DNA of 64,000 bases, from NCBI GenBank assembly GCA_011800155.1, contig CM022375.1:2108001-2172000 (forward strand), given 5' to 3'. This stretch comes from Flammulina velutipes (taxonomy: Eukaryota > Basidiomycota > Agaricomycetes > Agaricales > Physalacriaceae). The number at the start of each line of letters is the position of its first letter. Positions within the stretch are counted from its first letter, which is position 1. Positions 1 to 11,505 of the stretch are shown here, piece after piece. Position numbers and translations under genes: made by a program. The notes beneath the pieces were generated by a model. It searched no databases. It worked only from the letters and a program-made list of their open reading frames with translations, and was not told where the DNA came from.

Positions 1-1
1 C

Positions 2-1622
2 GAGAACGTCGATGGCGAGGTCGAGCGACAAAGTCTGAATGCGCGCAAAGAACGCATCGCAAAGGCGCAGGGCCATACGATTGCTGCCTTCAATGCCCTG
101 CCTGCAGATCAGCGGAAGTATTGGGAGAAGCGCGCCGAAGAAGACAAGAAGGAGGTCGCTGCGATGAAGGAGGAGGCTTCAGCCCCTTTGGAGGCTCTTG
201 ATCCTTTGGAAACTCAAAAGTATGTCACGTCGTTTCGTCGAGACCCACACCGTCTGACAGTAGCCCCTAGGGTACTCGACAGCCTAGGTGCTACATTGCA
301 AGAATTCCTCGAAGGCTTCGCTCTGCTGACAGGCGGGAACGCCTCATTCATTTGGGCTGGACCAGAGCCCACGAAAGGAGGTCAGATTAATGTGATATCG
401 TACGTTTTCATACTTAGCCAGGCAGCAAACCAACTGATATATTTTGTAGCGTACACGCTGGATCTAATAACGACACTGTGCCCAAGACCTTCGACCTGGC
501 AGCTGGGGACCGCGGAAAACGGCGCAGGAAACTAGTTGAGGCGGCGTTCGGGGAATTTGCTATGGAATGCTATTGTACGTTCATTGCTTCTCATCCTGCG
601 GACATGCTAATAAGTTCTCCTTAGCTATCGACGATCAAGAGAAACGTGCTCTGGAAGGCACGGATATGCCGCTTAATGCGCCCTCCTTCATGCGACAAGT
701 CAAGCCGTGGAACAATCCAGCGCCTCATCCAGGAATCCCCGCTTTGAATAGCGTTCCGTCTACCATGGCCCCACCTGCCCCAACGGCCCCACCTGCCACT
801 GCAGGCAAGCACCGACGGGATGATGTTGAGCCTCCCATTCGCAAATCTAAAAGGCGGCGAACGTCCCAGAAGACGCCGACACCCGACAGCGAGGAGTCCG
901 AGGCTTCGCCTCCTCCTTCGCCGTCCCCCACTCCGGGAGACGATGTTGCAGTTCCCACCCGCAAAACAAAAAGGCCACGTACATCCCAGAAGGCATCAAC
1001 GCCCCCCGACAACGATGACTCCGGAGTGTCTCCTCCTTCTCCGCCTTCTGCGCCATCCCGCCCCGTTTCACCACCTCCCCCACCTCCCCCCATGGAGGTC
1101 GTCAAACCACTGCCAGCTTGGCTGCAAGAGGCAAAGGATCGCCTCCTACGCTTCGATGTATCCGTTTCCTTTGCAAACCTCGTTGATCTCTGGATCGACC
1201 TAGAGCTCAAGCAAACCGATGACAGTGCCGACCCTCCCGTCTTCCTCCCTGCCACCAAACGTCCCCTCTGGGTCACGTACTGGATCGCTCGCGGGCGCGC
1301 CAAGGAAGACGACCTGAAGGGAAGGAAGCCGAAGACGCTGGCAAAGGATTTCTGGGCATGGTGGATTACAATCCAGCCAGCGTGGCGGAACCTAAAGCTT
1401 TCAGATGCCCCGATCCTCCCACACCATCGTCCCAAAGATGTCGGAGAGGATGAAAGTTGGGGTGCGTTGGATACTCGGGGAATTAATGGGTTTCTTTCCG
1501 TGATGATGGCCTTGGGCTGGTGGGGAGAGGTGGCAATGGCAAGTAGTTGTATGATGGACCTCAGTGAATGGACATATGCTGAGCTCGATGTGAAGTGGGT
1601 GATCTCCCGGTTGTCTGGTTGA
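2..1622 (+). CDS. Uncharacterised basidiomycete protein (5' end outside the window)
   Basis: Three exons can be joined: 2-399, 450-574 and 625-1622, using GTACGT donors and TAG acceptors. They give 506 residues without a start codon, so the gene begins left of the window. The N-terminal part seen is charged and helical (a YWEKRAEEDK-like stretch). It is followed by a segment with WAGPEPTKGGQ and a basic KRRRK run. The middle, about residues 190-340, is low-complexity proline/serine with two near-repeats of a basic segment (RKSKRRRTSQK and RKTKRPRTSQK) that could act as nuclear localisation signals. The C-terminal 170 residues are tryptophan-rich (WAWWITIQPAWR). I recall this architecture from many Agaricomycete hypothetical proteins of unknown role. 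The long ORF antisense to the proline-rich exon is an artefact of codon composition. Confidence 0.7.
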
Positions 1623-1739
1623 CTGGTCATTGTATTTCTGTATACTATCTAGCTGTACTTACTTTTTTTTTCTTGCTGTATTTCTTGACATCCATCTCGT
1701 ATTTTTGTGTATTATGACAAGTACATCCTTGGCGCAGTA

Positions 1740-2460
1740 GGTGCATCCAGCGCTCCTCCCTGTTCCCCACTCTGAAAGGTACGATATAAACACTTCAATT
1801 ATGCACATATAACTTCATCTTGTTTATTGAGGCGCTGTTGAGGCGCTATCCCGCCCCATTCTTCATCGAGACCCCGCCCGACAAGTACTGCCGGTATTTG
1901 CCGGTAGTCCGTGGCGTCCAGTGCTCCCGCCGCTTCTTTGCTATCAATAAAGTGGTAAAAAAGCTCTGATGGTTTGAACATAGCTATAGCCCAGTTATTA
2001 CTGCACTGGGAGCCCGCTTTCCCGCCCCATTCGATGTAGTACTGGATTTTGCCGGTATTTGCCGGTGTGTAATACATCCGTGGTGTCCAGCGCTCCCGCC
2101 TCTGCTCTGCTATCAATTAAATGATGAAGATGCTCTACAACTGTACCCAAGCCATGCAATTACCGTTCTGGGATCCCGCCCCCCGCCCCATTCAATGTAT
2201 TCCGGGAATTTGCCGGAATTTGCCGGTATATAACACATCCGTACCGCAGTCGGTGTGTCCAGCACTGCCGCCGCTTCTATGCTATCTGTGAGATGAGTGC
2301 TTTATTGATTTGTATAGGGCTCTACCCAATTTATCGCGGCGCTGGGAACCCGGTATCCCGCCCTATTCAATGTGGCACGGGATTTTGCCGGATTTTGCCG
2401 GTGCACGGTACATCCGGGGCGCAATGGGCGCATCCAGCGCTCCCGCGGCGTTTGTCATGA
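1740..2460. repeat. Imperfect tandem repeat, period about 172 bp, four units plus edge
   Basis: The block TCCAGCGCTCCCGCC (with variants) recurs at about 1746, 1917, 2086, 2258 and 2433, giving spacings of 171, 169, 172 and 175 bp. Each unit also holds a CCCGCCCCATTC segment, a doubled TTTGCCGG element and a GCTATCAAT-like segment. Units differ by substitutions and small indels, so this is an old array. No convincing coding signal runs through it; the small ORFs inside it follow the repeat frame. Confidence 0.8.
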
Positions 2461-2747
2461 TATAAACATTACAGATATCATACAGTAGTCTTTGTGTAGC
2501 TCTACTGAACATACAGAAGTCAATTTGCCCCCGCTAGATCTGCTATGTGGCGCATTTATTAGTATGTCCCGGGCTATGCCGAGAAATAAGCAGCCCGAGG
2601 AGGCCGAAATAAAGGTATTTATAAAGTAAATGTTTATTAACAAGGAGAATACTATTATTATTAACCATAAAATAAAACGGCTGATTTACCTGGTTGTAAC
2701 CACTCTGCTAGACAAACAGTTCACAGGGTATAACCACTACTTTACCG

Positions 2748-3377
2748 CTAATAGTACAGCCTGGCCTGACTGTCTGCATCCGGATCTCTGAATGACTGCT
2801 CGAAGAGACTTTCGGTTTCGATGAGATAAGGTGTAGTCTGATTGAGTGTGCCAAGATGACGGACAGATCCATCATCTGGAACATCTTCAATAGAGACGCT
2901 TCTGCTAGGTCGTTCAAAGAGTGATGGATGGAAGGGGCAATTATGCGATAGATGAACCCCGGGCGCGACCAGTTCGTGGGCAGGGAAGGTGAGGCGTGTA
3001 GAGGTGATGTAAGGATCGGCAGGGTGTGACGTGCCAATGGGGAATGAATTGAAGAGAGTTCGACTCGGGGAAGGAATATCGTCAAAGTCCCGGGCTAGTT
3101 TCCTGAGCGTGGGGGTCACAAAGAAATCACTATCATTTGCCAGTGATTTCCCAATGGTGGCTGAAGTTGGTGACTACAGCGCCATTCAGATATTAAAAGA
3201 GTGCGAGAACCGAGAACTCACCTGATTCTCCTTGTCTTCCTCTTCTGATTCATCAATCCGGCGCTTTTTCCGTGGGGATAGTGCACTGATTACACGCTTC
3301 AGACCACTTTTAGCCTTCTGTGCCGCTCCAGAGAAGTTTAGCGCGCGATGTTTCTTCCATTTAGGTGTGTTTCCCAT
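2748..3377 (-). CDS. Hypothetical basic protein, 193 aa
   Basis: Exon 1 is 3377-3222 (52 codons) and ends at CAG before GTGAGT. Exon 2 is 3173-2748 and begins after CTGTAG. The reading frame is phase 0 across the 48-nt intron. The N-terminus is strongly basic (PKWKKHRALNF, SPRKKRRIDE) followed by an acidic EEEDKENQ run, which resembles a nuclear localisation region. The rest has no domain I recognise, and there is no signal peptide or membrane segment. It lies just beyond the tandem repeat and is transcribed towards it. Confidence 0.55.
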
Positions 3378-3926
3378 GCTTGAGAGAGCGCGTCGTCGTG
3401 GATATTGAATAAACTGATAAAAACATGTAATTACTTCATTTAGACTTCATGGGAGACAAATGCGAGTTTACCCTCATGAATTTAACAGTAAAAGGTATAT
3501 TTTTATGGAGCAGAATTTTTACTGCTAAAGTAGACACGCAACAAGACGTGTTTGAAGATAAATTAGCGCGTCGGGTGTGGCAGTGCTGTCCCGATTTGGG
3601 TGTCACACTTTGCCACGCGGGGTTGGTTGCTTATGGGTGCAGTCTACCTTATGTGGCCTATCCATTATTGGAAGTATGTATCTGCGACGAACTAGGCTTC
3701 GATGAATTTGACCAGTGCGGCGAATGGTAAGATGGTGTGGTATGACGGGAGATGATGGGACGCGCATGGCTTCGCCCTCAAATCGCGCTCCACGTCCGAG
3801 GTAGGGCGCAAATGCTTTATGCCCGTCTCGCCTTACGGTGCGTTGCATAAGGCTCAGGTTATGTCTCTGTACAGACCGAGTGTGGCGCATTTCTCTTTCA
3901 AAATGAAAAGGACCTATACGAAATAT

Positions 3927-3999
3927 GGCCAACGTGGGGATCGAACCCAAGACCTTCGCGTTATTAGCACGACGCTCTAACCAGCTGAGCTAGTCGGCC
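3927..3999 (-). tRNA. tRNA-Ile (AAT)
   Basis: A 73-nt cloverleaf reads on the minus strand. The acceptor GGCCGAC pairs with GTTGGCC (one G-T), the D arm is GCTC/GAGC, and the anticodon stem TCGTG/CGCGA encloses loop CTAATAA with anticodon AAT. The T loop is TTCGATC. There is no intron. The outermost T-stem pair appears mismatched. An identical copy lies at 60768-60840 on the plus strand. Confidence 0.95.
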
Positions 4000-4816
4000 T
4001 GTAGAATGGCGTGTCAGCTTACATTCGGAGCGCATTGCACCCTCTCATGACGCCACACTGACTCTGAATCCTCAATCGGACTCGACCGGGGCCCCCTCCC
4101 CCGGGTCTTACCCTTATTTTTAAACACAGGCACAACGAACTTGAGGGTTCTTCGAATTTCGGATACGATCGTCTTGGAAGCCGAGGCAAAGGCGCTTCGA
4201 TAAATAATCCTACATGATACTACCGGCCAGAGGTATAGAGATACCACACGGCTTAATTGCATTGACCAAAAAAGAGAAGAGAAGAAAAAGAGTCCAAGAT
4301 CATGGGTACGGCTCAGTCGGTTTCAGGACTCGGATTTTTCTTTCGCACGCTCAGCCCCTAATGTGGCGTAAAATTTCGGTGACGAAGGGAGAAGACGCTC
4401 CGCCAACGGATGGGAGATAAACAGGAGATAGCGCGAGGGCCCCTGTATTGTTTTTTTGGAGGTGCTATCTTTTGCCTTTGGCCCAGGAAGGGCTGACACC
4501 CAAGTGTGTTTCTTTATTGGACCATCTCACGCACCGGGGATACCTACATGTGCGCCCCGGCCTAGAGGAACAAATGTAGACCTTGTACAATCAGGAGATC
4601 GAGTTATACCAGACTCAGACTCGGAGAAACCTCCCCCCATCGCGCCACTCGGTTTCGCGGGAGGACTGAAACCACGACGAAAAAATCGTCATCCACGCGG
4701 CTCATCGCCCCATATACTGGTATATAAGCCAAGCGTGAAATGAGGGAATCTTTCCGCAGTTCAATTTCATCGCCCACCTTGACGAGATTATCCCCCCTCC
4801 GAGTTATTACCACATC
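4000..4816. other. Intergenic region upstream of SSP1
   Basis: No gene is supported here. It holds two TGTGGCGT octamers (about 4050, minus; 4362, plus) and a TATA box TATATAAG at 4721 that suits the SSP1 start 96 nt downstream. Small ORFs on both strands lack splice or codon support. Confidence 0.5.
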
Positions 4817-5052
4817 ATGAAATCCTTCTCAATAACTCTGTCTCTGCTCGCGCTTTGCTTCGGCTCTGCCGCCATCGCTGGACCCGTCAACATCCAGATG
4901 ACCAACGCTAAAAGGCTCAATTTGGGCTTGGGGCCCCTGGCACCGCGCGCGCTGTACAACCCCTCTGGTATGTTGACGCATTTCTCATTTTGAATTTTCA
5001 CTGACCTATCACTTCAGCACCTCGAGTTAACCCTCGACAGGCCTCCCCCTAG
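4817..5052 (+). CDS. SSP1: small secreted cysteine-free peptide, 61 aa
   Basis: Exon 1 is 4817-4967, the intron is 4968-5017 (GTATGT to TTCAG), and exon 2 is 5018-5052. The first 21 residues form a clear signal peptide (hydrophobic LSLLALCFGSAAIA, cleavage near AIAG). The mature part of about 40 residues is basic, lacks cysteine, and contains TNAKRLNLGLGPLAPRALY followed by the exon-2 tail APRVNPRQASP. Four other intact or near-intact copies and three decayed ones lie at 15.3-17.7 and 24.7-26.5 kb, which supports both the frame and the intron. The function is unknown. A KR pair could be a Kex2 site, but it is not conserved in all paralogues. The only cysteine is in the signal peptide. Confidence 0.8.
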
Positions 5053-5373
5053 ACGCTGGTCGCTATGCAGAGCGCCGCACGGGGCTTATCATTGTGGCTT
5101 CGGCATCTTGAACATTTCTGTACCACTGCCTGCATTGCTTTCCCCGCCTATCAATTAGATTCACTAGAGCGTCGTTGAGTTATATCTCTGTGCCTGTCGG
5201 ACACTTGCTACACATACCAATATATTCTCGTTTACTATCGGTTGTTCGAACTGTCGCGCTCCACAATTCACTGAGTTTCTTCTCAATTCAACGAGCTTTC
5301 GCTGGCCTTCCATCAAAGCAATAAATTCAGTTCAGTTGACTTCCAATAATCATACAACATAATATGCTACAAT

Positions 5374-6254
5374 TTACTCTGCCTTGAGCGGCGTGGTGCG
5401 GAGGTAAGGCTATGAGTTGAGCGGTCAGACACGTCGTGTATGGCAGAGATAAGACGACGTACATAATGGACCTTGTGCTCGGGGAACAGGGACTTGGCCT
5501 CCTCAGCGTTGACGCTAGCGTGGATGATAACGTCCTCGCCCTTCTTCCAATTGACGGGGGTAGCAATGCGGTGCTTGTCGCCGAGTTGGATGGCATCGAT
5601 AACACGGATGATTTCGTCAAAGTTGCGACCAGCAACCGCGGGGTATGAGATGGTCAAGCGGATGACCTTCTTCGGGTCGATGATGAACACAGTTCGGATC
5701 TGTATGGAGGTTAGTGCGACGTCTGACAGGCGGTGAGAGAGCTTACGGTGAAGGGGAGTCCCTTTCCGTCGCGGTTGGTGACATCCTGGTAGTCGAGCAT
5801 GTCGTAGAGGTATGAGACCTTGCGGTCGGCATCTGCAATCTACAGAAATGAACAAACAGTTAGGAACGACGACGAGCAACGTACAATAGGGTAGGAAACG
5901 TCAGTGGGCCCGACAGTCTTTGAGCCAAACTCGTTGATGTCCTTGATCCACGCATTGTGCTCCTCTAGGCCGTTGGCGGATAGGCCGATGACCTTGACGT
6001 TGCGCTTCTTGAAGTCGGGGATGCGACGTGCGACCTCGCCGAGCTCAGTGGTGCAGACAGGCGTAAAGTCGCCTGGATGCGAGAAGATAACGCCCTTGGG
6101 TGAATGTCAATTTCAACGCAGATAGGCGCGACGCGCAACGAACCCAGGAGTCTCCGAGCCATTCATGGAACTTTATGGGTCCAGCAGTGGTTTCTGCTTC
6201 AAAGTCGGGCGCGATGCTGCCAAGGCGGAGGGGTTTCTTCTCAGTGTTAGCCAT
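5374..6254 (-). CDS. 1-Cys peroxiredoxin (Prx6 type), 228 aa
   Basis: Five exons, 6254-6144, 6094-5885, 5839-5747, 5699-5463 and 5409-5374, join in frame to 228 residues, the normal length for the Prx6 class. The protein would reduce hydrogen and organic peroxides. The N-terminus [29 protein letters not shown] is typical but has no targeting peptide. The peroxidatic cysteine is Cys51 in the motif [11 protein letters not shown]. The long C-terminal dimerisation region includes [19 protein letters not shown] and ends [11 protein letters not shown]. No resolving-cysteine motif is seen, consistent with the 1-Cys class. It is encoded just downstream of SSP1 in the convergent orientation. Confidence 0.93.
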
Positions 6255-6735
6255 GGTCGAGATGAAGGGAGATAACAAGGCTAACATCACTTTTATAGCG
6301 TTGTTTGGTCTAATTATGGCGTGCTTTCGACGTCTTTAATTCATCGCCCACCATTTCGTACAATGTCGTTATCAGAAGCGTGGATCTCTCATTCAAAGCA
6401 ATCCAATGCCAAGCAGACGAGCGCGACTAGCCCTTCGTGTACCAATCGTACATTCTCAATCGGCACTTCCGGGCCGAGTGTGGCGTGCGAGCAAACCGCC
6501 AAGTTCACTGGATTATCATCGGGGTAAGGTTTTCCATACACAGGTCGCCGCTTGGGAAGAAATAGCTTCGGCATGGTGTTCTTTGTTATCAATATCAACA
6601 CCTACTTTCCCACCTGGAATCCCCCATGTAATTGGAATTCCCACGGGGTGCACGGGTACATGAACATTCATTTACAAGTCTTCCATGTCCCAATCACAAT
6701 GAGCATGCTAGACTACTACTCACTATCATAAAGTT
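6255..6735. other. Intergenic; one weak 61-codon ORF
   Basis: The segment separates the peroxiredoxin and epimerase genes. A minus-strand ORF from about 6571 to 6389 (starting MPKLFLPKRRP) is the only candidate. It has no recognised domain and no clear splice partner, so I do not call it a gene. Confidence 0.35.
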
Positions 6736-8214
6736 CTAATAGTCAATAATTGCGGGCACAGTCGGAACAGATATACTAAATCCTTTGGCCTTCCACCACG
6801 CTTCCAATGCCAGCACACTATCCACCGTATCCAAAATTGTATCCTCCCACTTCCTATACTCGCTCGCCTTGAATCTCACCGCCTCTTCCAGCCCACCCGA
6901 CCTAACACCTCGCACCGAATACCCAAACGGTGGCTTCGGGACATCCGTCACTTCCAAAAGCCGATCGTACAGCTCCGGCCTTTCCTTCGTTAAATGTGCG
7001 GCAGCATCCGCCCACGAGGAATCATAAGGTGAGACGAGAATGAAGCGTTTGTGCCCCACCTCGGACGTGGGGCGCGATTTGAGAGCGAGGACATGCGCGC
7101 GAGCAACGTCCCGAACGTCGACATAACCAGGGAATGTAGGGAGACAGTAAGCTGCGCCTTTAGAGAGGAGGCTGTATACACATAGGTTCGATGAGATAGA
7201 GAGGATGTCTCCTTCTGGGATGATGTTTTCGAAGCCAGGTGGGAAGGGGCCGTATACCCAATTCGGGGCGACTAGTAGAGAGAGGGCCAGGAAAGGGGAG
7301 AAAAATGAAGGAAGACAGTTGCCGTGTGTCAGTCGATAAAGTGATTGACTGGGATTGGGACTGTGAACGTACGGATGGTGATATCGATTTCGGGATGCTC
7401 GTCTTGAAACTCTAAGATTCTATGGTCACCTAGCGCTTTGGAGTACCGGTTCGCGGAGATGCTGCCAGCAGCTCGCGCTTCATCTGCCGTGAGAGCCACA
7501 AAATCTGAAGATGACACTTTGGTTTACATATTTCTTTGAAGAGGGATTGGAATCACTGACCGTGGACTCCATACCTATCTCCTTCGACGTCGAAAGTAGA
7601 TCCCGAGCTTGTCGTGATGAACTTGAGCACGCCTGCTTTGACGCCTTCTCGCAAGATGTGGAGGGCCCCTTCGACGACTGACTTCAAGCAAGTTAGCAAT
7701 CGAGCAGTAGATTTGGAGGGCGCAGTTTGACATACATGAACCGTAAGGTCAAATCCGGGCCTTCCTACCATAGGATATGCATTGTGGATGATACCCACCA
7801 CGTCTGCGTAGTGCGCGGTGCGTAACATATACAGCGCGATAAAACGAATAAATACCTTTGAGAAAAACGGAAAAGTCACCAGAGGCGATATCGGGAACAT
7901 CTACGACTTCGAAATGGGATGGGTCCCAGTCGTACGATGCCGCCAGAGCTCGACGCAATTTCTCGACTTTGGCGCCTCTCGCAGTGCTTTGTTGGCGTTA
8001 ATGTCAGTCGAAGTCAAGGGATGGGAGTCGTAGTTCGAATCGCTAACGCACGTCCGAACTTTGTAGCCCTCGGTCAGGAGGCGATGTACGATGTGGTAGG
8101 CAATGAAGCCTGAGCCTCCGGTTACCTGGAACATTTTCAGCTGAGTGGATGCGAAAGAAGAGTGAAGGCCCAACTCACGAAGATGCGTTTCTCAGAGTTA
8201 TCAGAGGGAGACAT
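6736..8214 (-). CDS. NAD-dependent epimerase/dehydratase (dihydroflavonol-reductase-like SDR), 362 aa
   Basis: Seven exons, 8214-8179, 8125-8052, 7977-7856, 7803-7736, 7681-7561, 7504-7373 and 7271-6736, total 1089 nt. The start at 8214 (MSPSDNSEKRIF) is chosen because it splices directly into VTGGSGFIAYHIVHRLL, the Rossmann glycine motif; an ATG at 8134 lies within the preceding intron. Later family landmarks are the NAxP-like IIHNAYP, the strand KFITTSSGST, and NWVYGPF near the substrate site. The catalytic YxxxK position reads NRYSK, so the lysine is present but the residue four positions before it is Asn instead of Tyr. Homologues reduce or epimerise small carbonyl substrates with NAD(P)H; the substrate here cannot be inferred. 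Confidence 0.85.
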
Positions 8215-9254
8215 GGGGATGAAGATGACGATAATGAGCCCATATGCACATCACAGCTATTTGACGGAAAGGATGAACGAGATCTCTGTCTACTCCGACA
8301 ATCGATATGTGGCGCAGGGGTATTGCCGCGCGCTAATGAGACGCGAACTCCCGTGCTTCGCCTCACTGAATGGTTTGAGAATGGATATGGCGGCGGATCT
8401 CGAGATCGTCACCCGCCTGCTTTCCGTAGAGCAGGTAGGAGAAGAATGTTAGCATCCGCATTTGACTGGTGTATATGAGATTTCGCCTCCGAGCCTGAGG
8501 ACTGAGGGGTCGAGCGGGTTGAATTCAAGTGCGCCAATGAGATGTGAAACAACTAGAACGAAGGACACGCTGAGGAACTGAGCGTCATGGCATAGCGGTA
8601 AGGTTTTTCGGCGGATCCTAGTTCGTTTTTATCTTCGAAGTTCGAAAGGAGAAGCTCGGTTTGAGCTTTACCTCCGGATAGCCTACTGCAGTGGGAATGT
8701 AGTCCTATAATGGAACGTTAGAGACTTGAAGCTTGAAGTTTTGAAGAAGGGCTTACATGATGGTTCAAAGGAATGTTCAAATTGCCGATTCGGATGCACG
8801 TGGCCGTACTACTCACCTCCAATCATGGCCACAACCTTTTCAGCTCTCCGCCAGTGTCTATCTCACGTCCTTGCGCTCTTTGTTATGAACTCTGATTTGT
8901 AATTTTAACCACAGACAGACTCCGCAACTGAATTTCTCTCTCATTCAATTCCACCAAACAATTCTTACATAATATGTCATTCTCTCATCCCACCACCATT
9001 GCCATTGTTCTCTTTTTCTTTCCTTTCCCGCGGTAAGTCCTTGAGATTGCATGCACATGAGAGAGTCAACTGTATTACAAACCAATGCCTCATTAGATGT
9101 CACGCGCACGGTGCATATCCCCCAAGATTCTCTGGAACCTGTCGCAAAATTGATGAATATTTACTCATGGCTGTGTTTTCTTGTCTTCGGAAATGGAGTG
9201 GCAACGTTCCTATTGTCTATTTGGAACAAGCACCAGAGTATAAATTGACCTACT
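8215..9254. other. Intergenic region, about 1 kb
   Basis: This is the promoter side of the epimerase gene and the upstream side of the F-box gene. One TGTGGCGC octamer lies at 8308. No spliced coding model could be supported. Confidence 0.4.
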
Positions 9255-10925
9255 TTGATCCCAAATCCATATCAAACCAACATCATGCCCACTACACCGC
9301 CCACCGAACACCCTCACACCTACTGCGACTTTCTGCTACTTTCCCCCGCCACTATTCTTACGCCGACATTTTCTATGTCAACGCGGACCGCAGAGCTCTT
9401 GAAAAGCAACGCACCTATCCTCAACGTAGAAAAGGACAGTTATCGCCACATTATCAAACTCAGTGACGCCCTACTTCGATGTATCGATGACAACGTAGGA
9501 CAGGCGGGAAGCGCGTTGGACATCATGAAAGCGAATCGAGATACCATTGCTATGCACCGCTCTCAAGCCATGACCGTCACCCACCCGCTCCGCTCCCTCC
9601 CTGCCGAAATGCTCAAGGAAATCTTCCACCATGCCACCCCATCGTACCACCTCCAAGAGTATCCAATACATGACGTTATCTCACATTCCTACCCGCTTTG
9701 GGCGCTATCCCAAGTCTGTGCCAAATGGCGTGGCGTCGCCCTGGGAGACCGGACACTGTGGTCTTTCCTCAGTCTGACTTTCGACACGTACAACACGTAC
9801 AAAGCGTCTACGTATACACGCCGCCTGGCCCTATTTCTTGAGCGATCACGCAGTTGCCTGCTCAACGTTTCGCTCAACGAGGGCTATCTCCCCGTCTTGG
9901 AGGACTATCCACACCTACTAGCGCTATTAGAGACTTGCACTCACCGGTGGAAGAACCTAGACCTAGTGATGTGTGCATCCTCTGTACAACTGTTCTCTGG
10001 CTGTGCATTCGATACTCTCCAGCGGCTAAATCTTCAGTGCAAGTTCGATGGTGACACAGATGATGATGATGAAGTGGACACGTTCCAGAATGCCCGGGCC
10101 TTGCGGACATTGACCATGGACAACCGTATGCCGGTTGTGTTTGACATGCCCTGGTCCGAACTACAAACTGTGGTGGTCGAGGGAGAATCTTACAGAGACG
10201 CATCAAATGATGTGCTTGACGAATTTGGAAATATGACCCAGTTAATCGAACTGGAGATGACTTTGCCGTGGAAGAGGACCTTGGGAGAGGAATGGTCAAC
10301 CGATCTCGAGCCTAGGGTGTACAACTTTCCCCACTTAGAGAGATTAACTCTATTCGAAATCGGTGGCGATGAGGCCGACGACCAGATCGATGAAGAGGGC
10401 GTGGTATTGACGCTCGCAGAGATCTTCTCAAGGCTTGAAATACCTGCCCTGAAGCATTTGCGTATCTCATTGTCATACAGAGTGTCTACTTTCCCTGATC
10501 TTGGACGTGCGAGCTCTTTGACTTCCCTGGACATTCACTTCCACTCTGATGACACCGGTATCTTGTCTACCATCCTCGCGAAGACTACCAACGTAGAAGT
10601 CTTGATTCTCCGAATGGATAGGATGGACTCGGATTCACTCGACGCGCTCATGGGCGGTTTAACACTGAAATCTGGTTCAGAGGATACAAATATCCTGCCT
10701 CGCTTAAGTCATCTCGATATGTGTCACACCTCTTGGAGATTTTCGATAGATGTGCTATTGCCTTGTCTCGAATCCCGCATTGGTAGGGGCATACAGACGT
10801 TGGTTGTCACCAAGGGTCTTCCTGGACCAAATCCAGAAAATATGGAGAGGTGGGACAGGGTACACGCAGCCATAGCAGTGATTGAACAATCCGCCTTCAC
10901 CTATGCAAGTCGTTACTCCCATTAG
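9255..10925 (+). CDS. F-box domain protein, up to 556 aa
   Basis: One uninterrupted ORF. Possible starts are 9255, 9285 (MPTTPP) and 9375 (MSTRTAELL); the last removes a low-quality N-terminus and is plausible. The F-box-like segment is SLPAEMLKEIFHHATPSYH...ALSQVCAKWRGVALGDRTLW, about residues 113-172 of the longest form. A coiled-coil-like region precedes it (LKSNAPILNVEKDSYRHIIKLSDALL). The remainder has repeated leucine-rich segments resembling degenerate LRRs. Such proteins are typical members of large, rapidly evolving Agaricomycete F-box families and would be substrate receptors for SCF ubiquitin ligases; no substrate can be inferred. Confidence 0.85.
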   Translation: MIPNPYQTNIMPTTPPTEHPHTYCDFLLLSPATILTPTFSMSTRTAELLKSNAPILNVEKDSYRHIIKLSDALLRCIDDNVGQAGSALDIMKANRDTIAMHRSQAMTVTHPLRSLPAEMLKEIFHHATPSYHLQEYPIHDVISHSYPLWALSQVCAKWRGVALGDRTLWSFLSLTFDTYNTYKASTYTRRLALFLERSRSCLLNVSLNEGYLPVLEDYPHLLALLETCTHRWKNLDLVMCASSVQLFSGCAFDTLQRLNLQCKFDGDTDDDDEVDTFQNARALRTLTMDNRMPVVFDMPWSELQTVVVEGESYRDASNDVLDEFGNMTQLIELEMTLPWKRTLGEEWSTDLEPRVYNFPHLERLTLFEIGGDEADDQIDEEGVVLTLAEIFSRLEIPALKHLRISLSYRVSTFPDLGRASSLTSLDIHFHSDDTGILSTILAKTTNVEVLILRMDRMDSDSLDALMGGLTLKSGSEDTNILPRLSHLDMCHTSWRFSIDVLLPCLESRIGRGIQTLVVTKGLPGPNPENMERWDRVHAAIAVIEQSAFTYASRYSH

Positions 10926-11505
10926 ACGGAGGGCCCCACATACTTATACTTATTCTTTCTCCTCAACATTTGCATCTACTAGACTTATGCAGCCACAATG
11001 ATAATACACGCTAGGAAACACTTTCTATCTCTAAATTCTCAATGGTTTCAAATCAAATCGCCGTCTGTCCTGGAGGAATCAATACAAAATGCACCACTCT
11101 AACCATACCCGTCAAACTTGAGCTTGAGAACAAAATATCGAAGAGGTTGCTGTAATACGTTTGCCACTCATCAAGAGTCGGAAATGGCACCATCAACACC
11201 GTTCCGCGTCGATGTCAACATCTCTACATGACACACCCCATTCGTTAGATGCACGTAGCCTTGCTTGACCGCAATTCGCGTAACATATAGGTACTGCGAA
11301 TTGGACAATGGGACGTTGCTCAGCTGTTGCTGAAAATTGTATCCGGTCCCGCCACTGATCAACGACGCAGAAAGAGAGTCACGCTGGGGAGGGGATTCAA
11401 CAAAAACGAATTGCTCGCCGCTTCGAACATTAGTCCACGGAGCTCCCAAGCAAACTTGAACACATCGGAAAAGATCAAACGTAAATTTGGCATAGCCTCT
11501 GGAGT
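10926..11505 (-). other. Possible eroded coding sequence downstream of the MIOX gene
   Basis: On the minus strand, protein-like stretches occur in different frames with no splice sites joining them: SDVFKFAWELRGLMFEAASN near 11470, SQYLYVTRIAVKQGYVHLTN near 11290 and TVLMVPFPTLDEWQTYYSNL near 11200. This looks like a decayed gene, but I do not recognise the family, and chance ORFs cannot be excluded. Confidence 0.3.

Noticed and set aside
725..1630. 301-codon antisense ORF opposite the first gene
   Set aside because: It mirrors the proline-rich exon (CCN codons read as glycine runs), lacks family sequence, and conflicts with well-formed splice sites on the plus strand.
1799..2116. 105-codon ORF inside the tandem repeat
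   Set aside because: The frame follows the repeat, and neighbouring units break it; no codon conservation between units.
4901..4909. Kex2-type KR processing site as a defining feature of the SSP family
   Set aside because: KR is present in SSP1, SSP3 and SSP6, but SSP4 has QR and SSP2 has LR, so it is not conserved.
8132..8134. ATG just before VTGGSGF as the epimerase start
   Set aside because: It lies in the last bases of an intron. The upstream MSPSDNSEKRIF exon splices exactly into the Rossmann motif.
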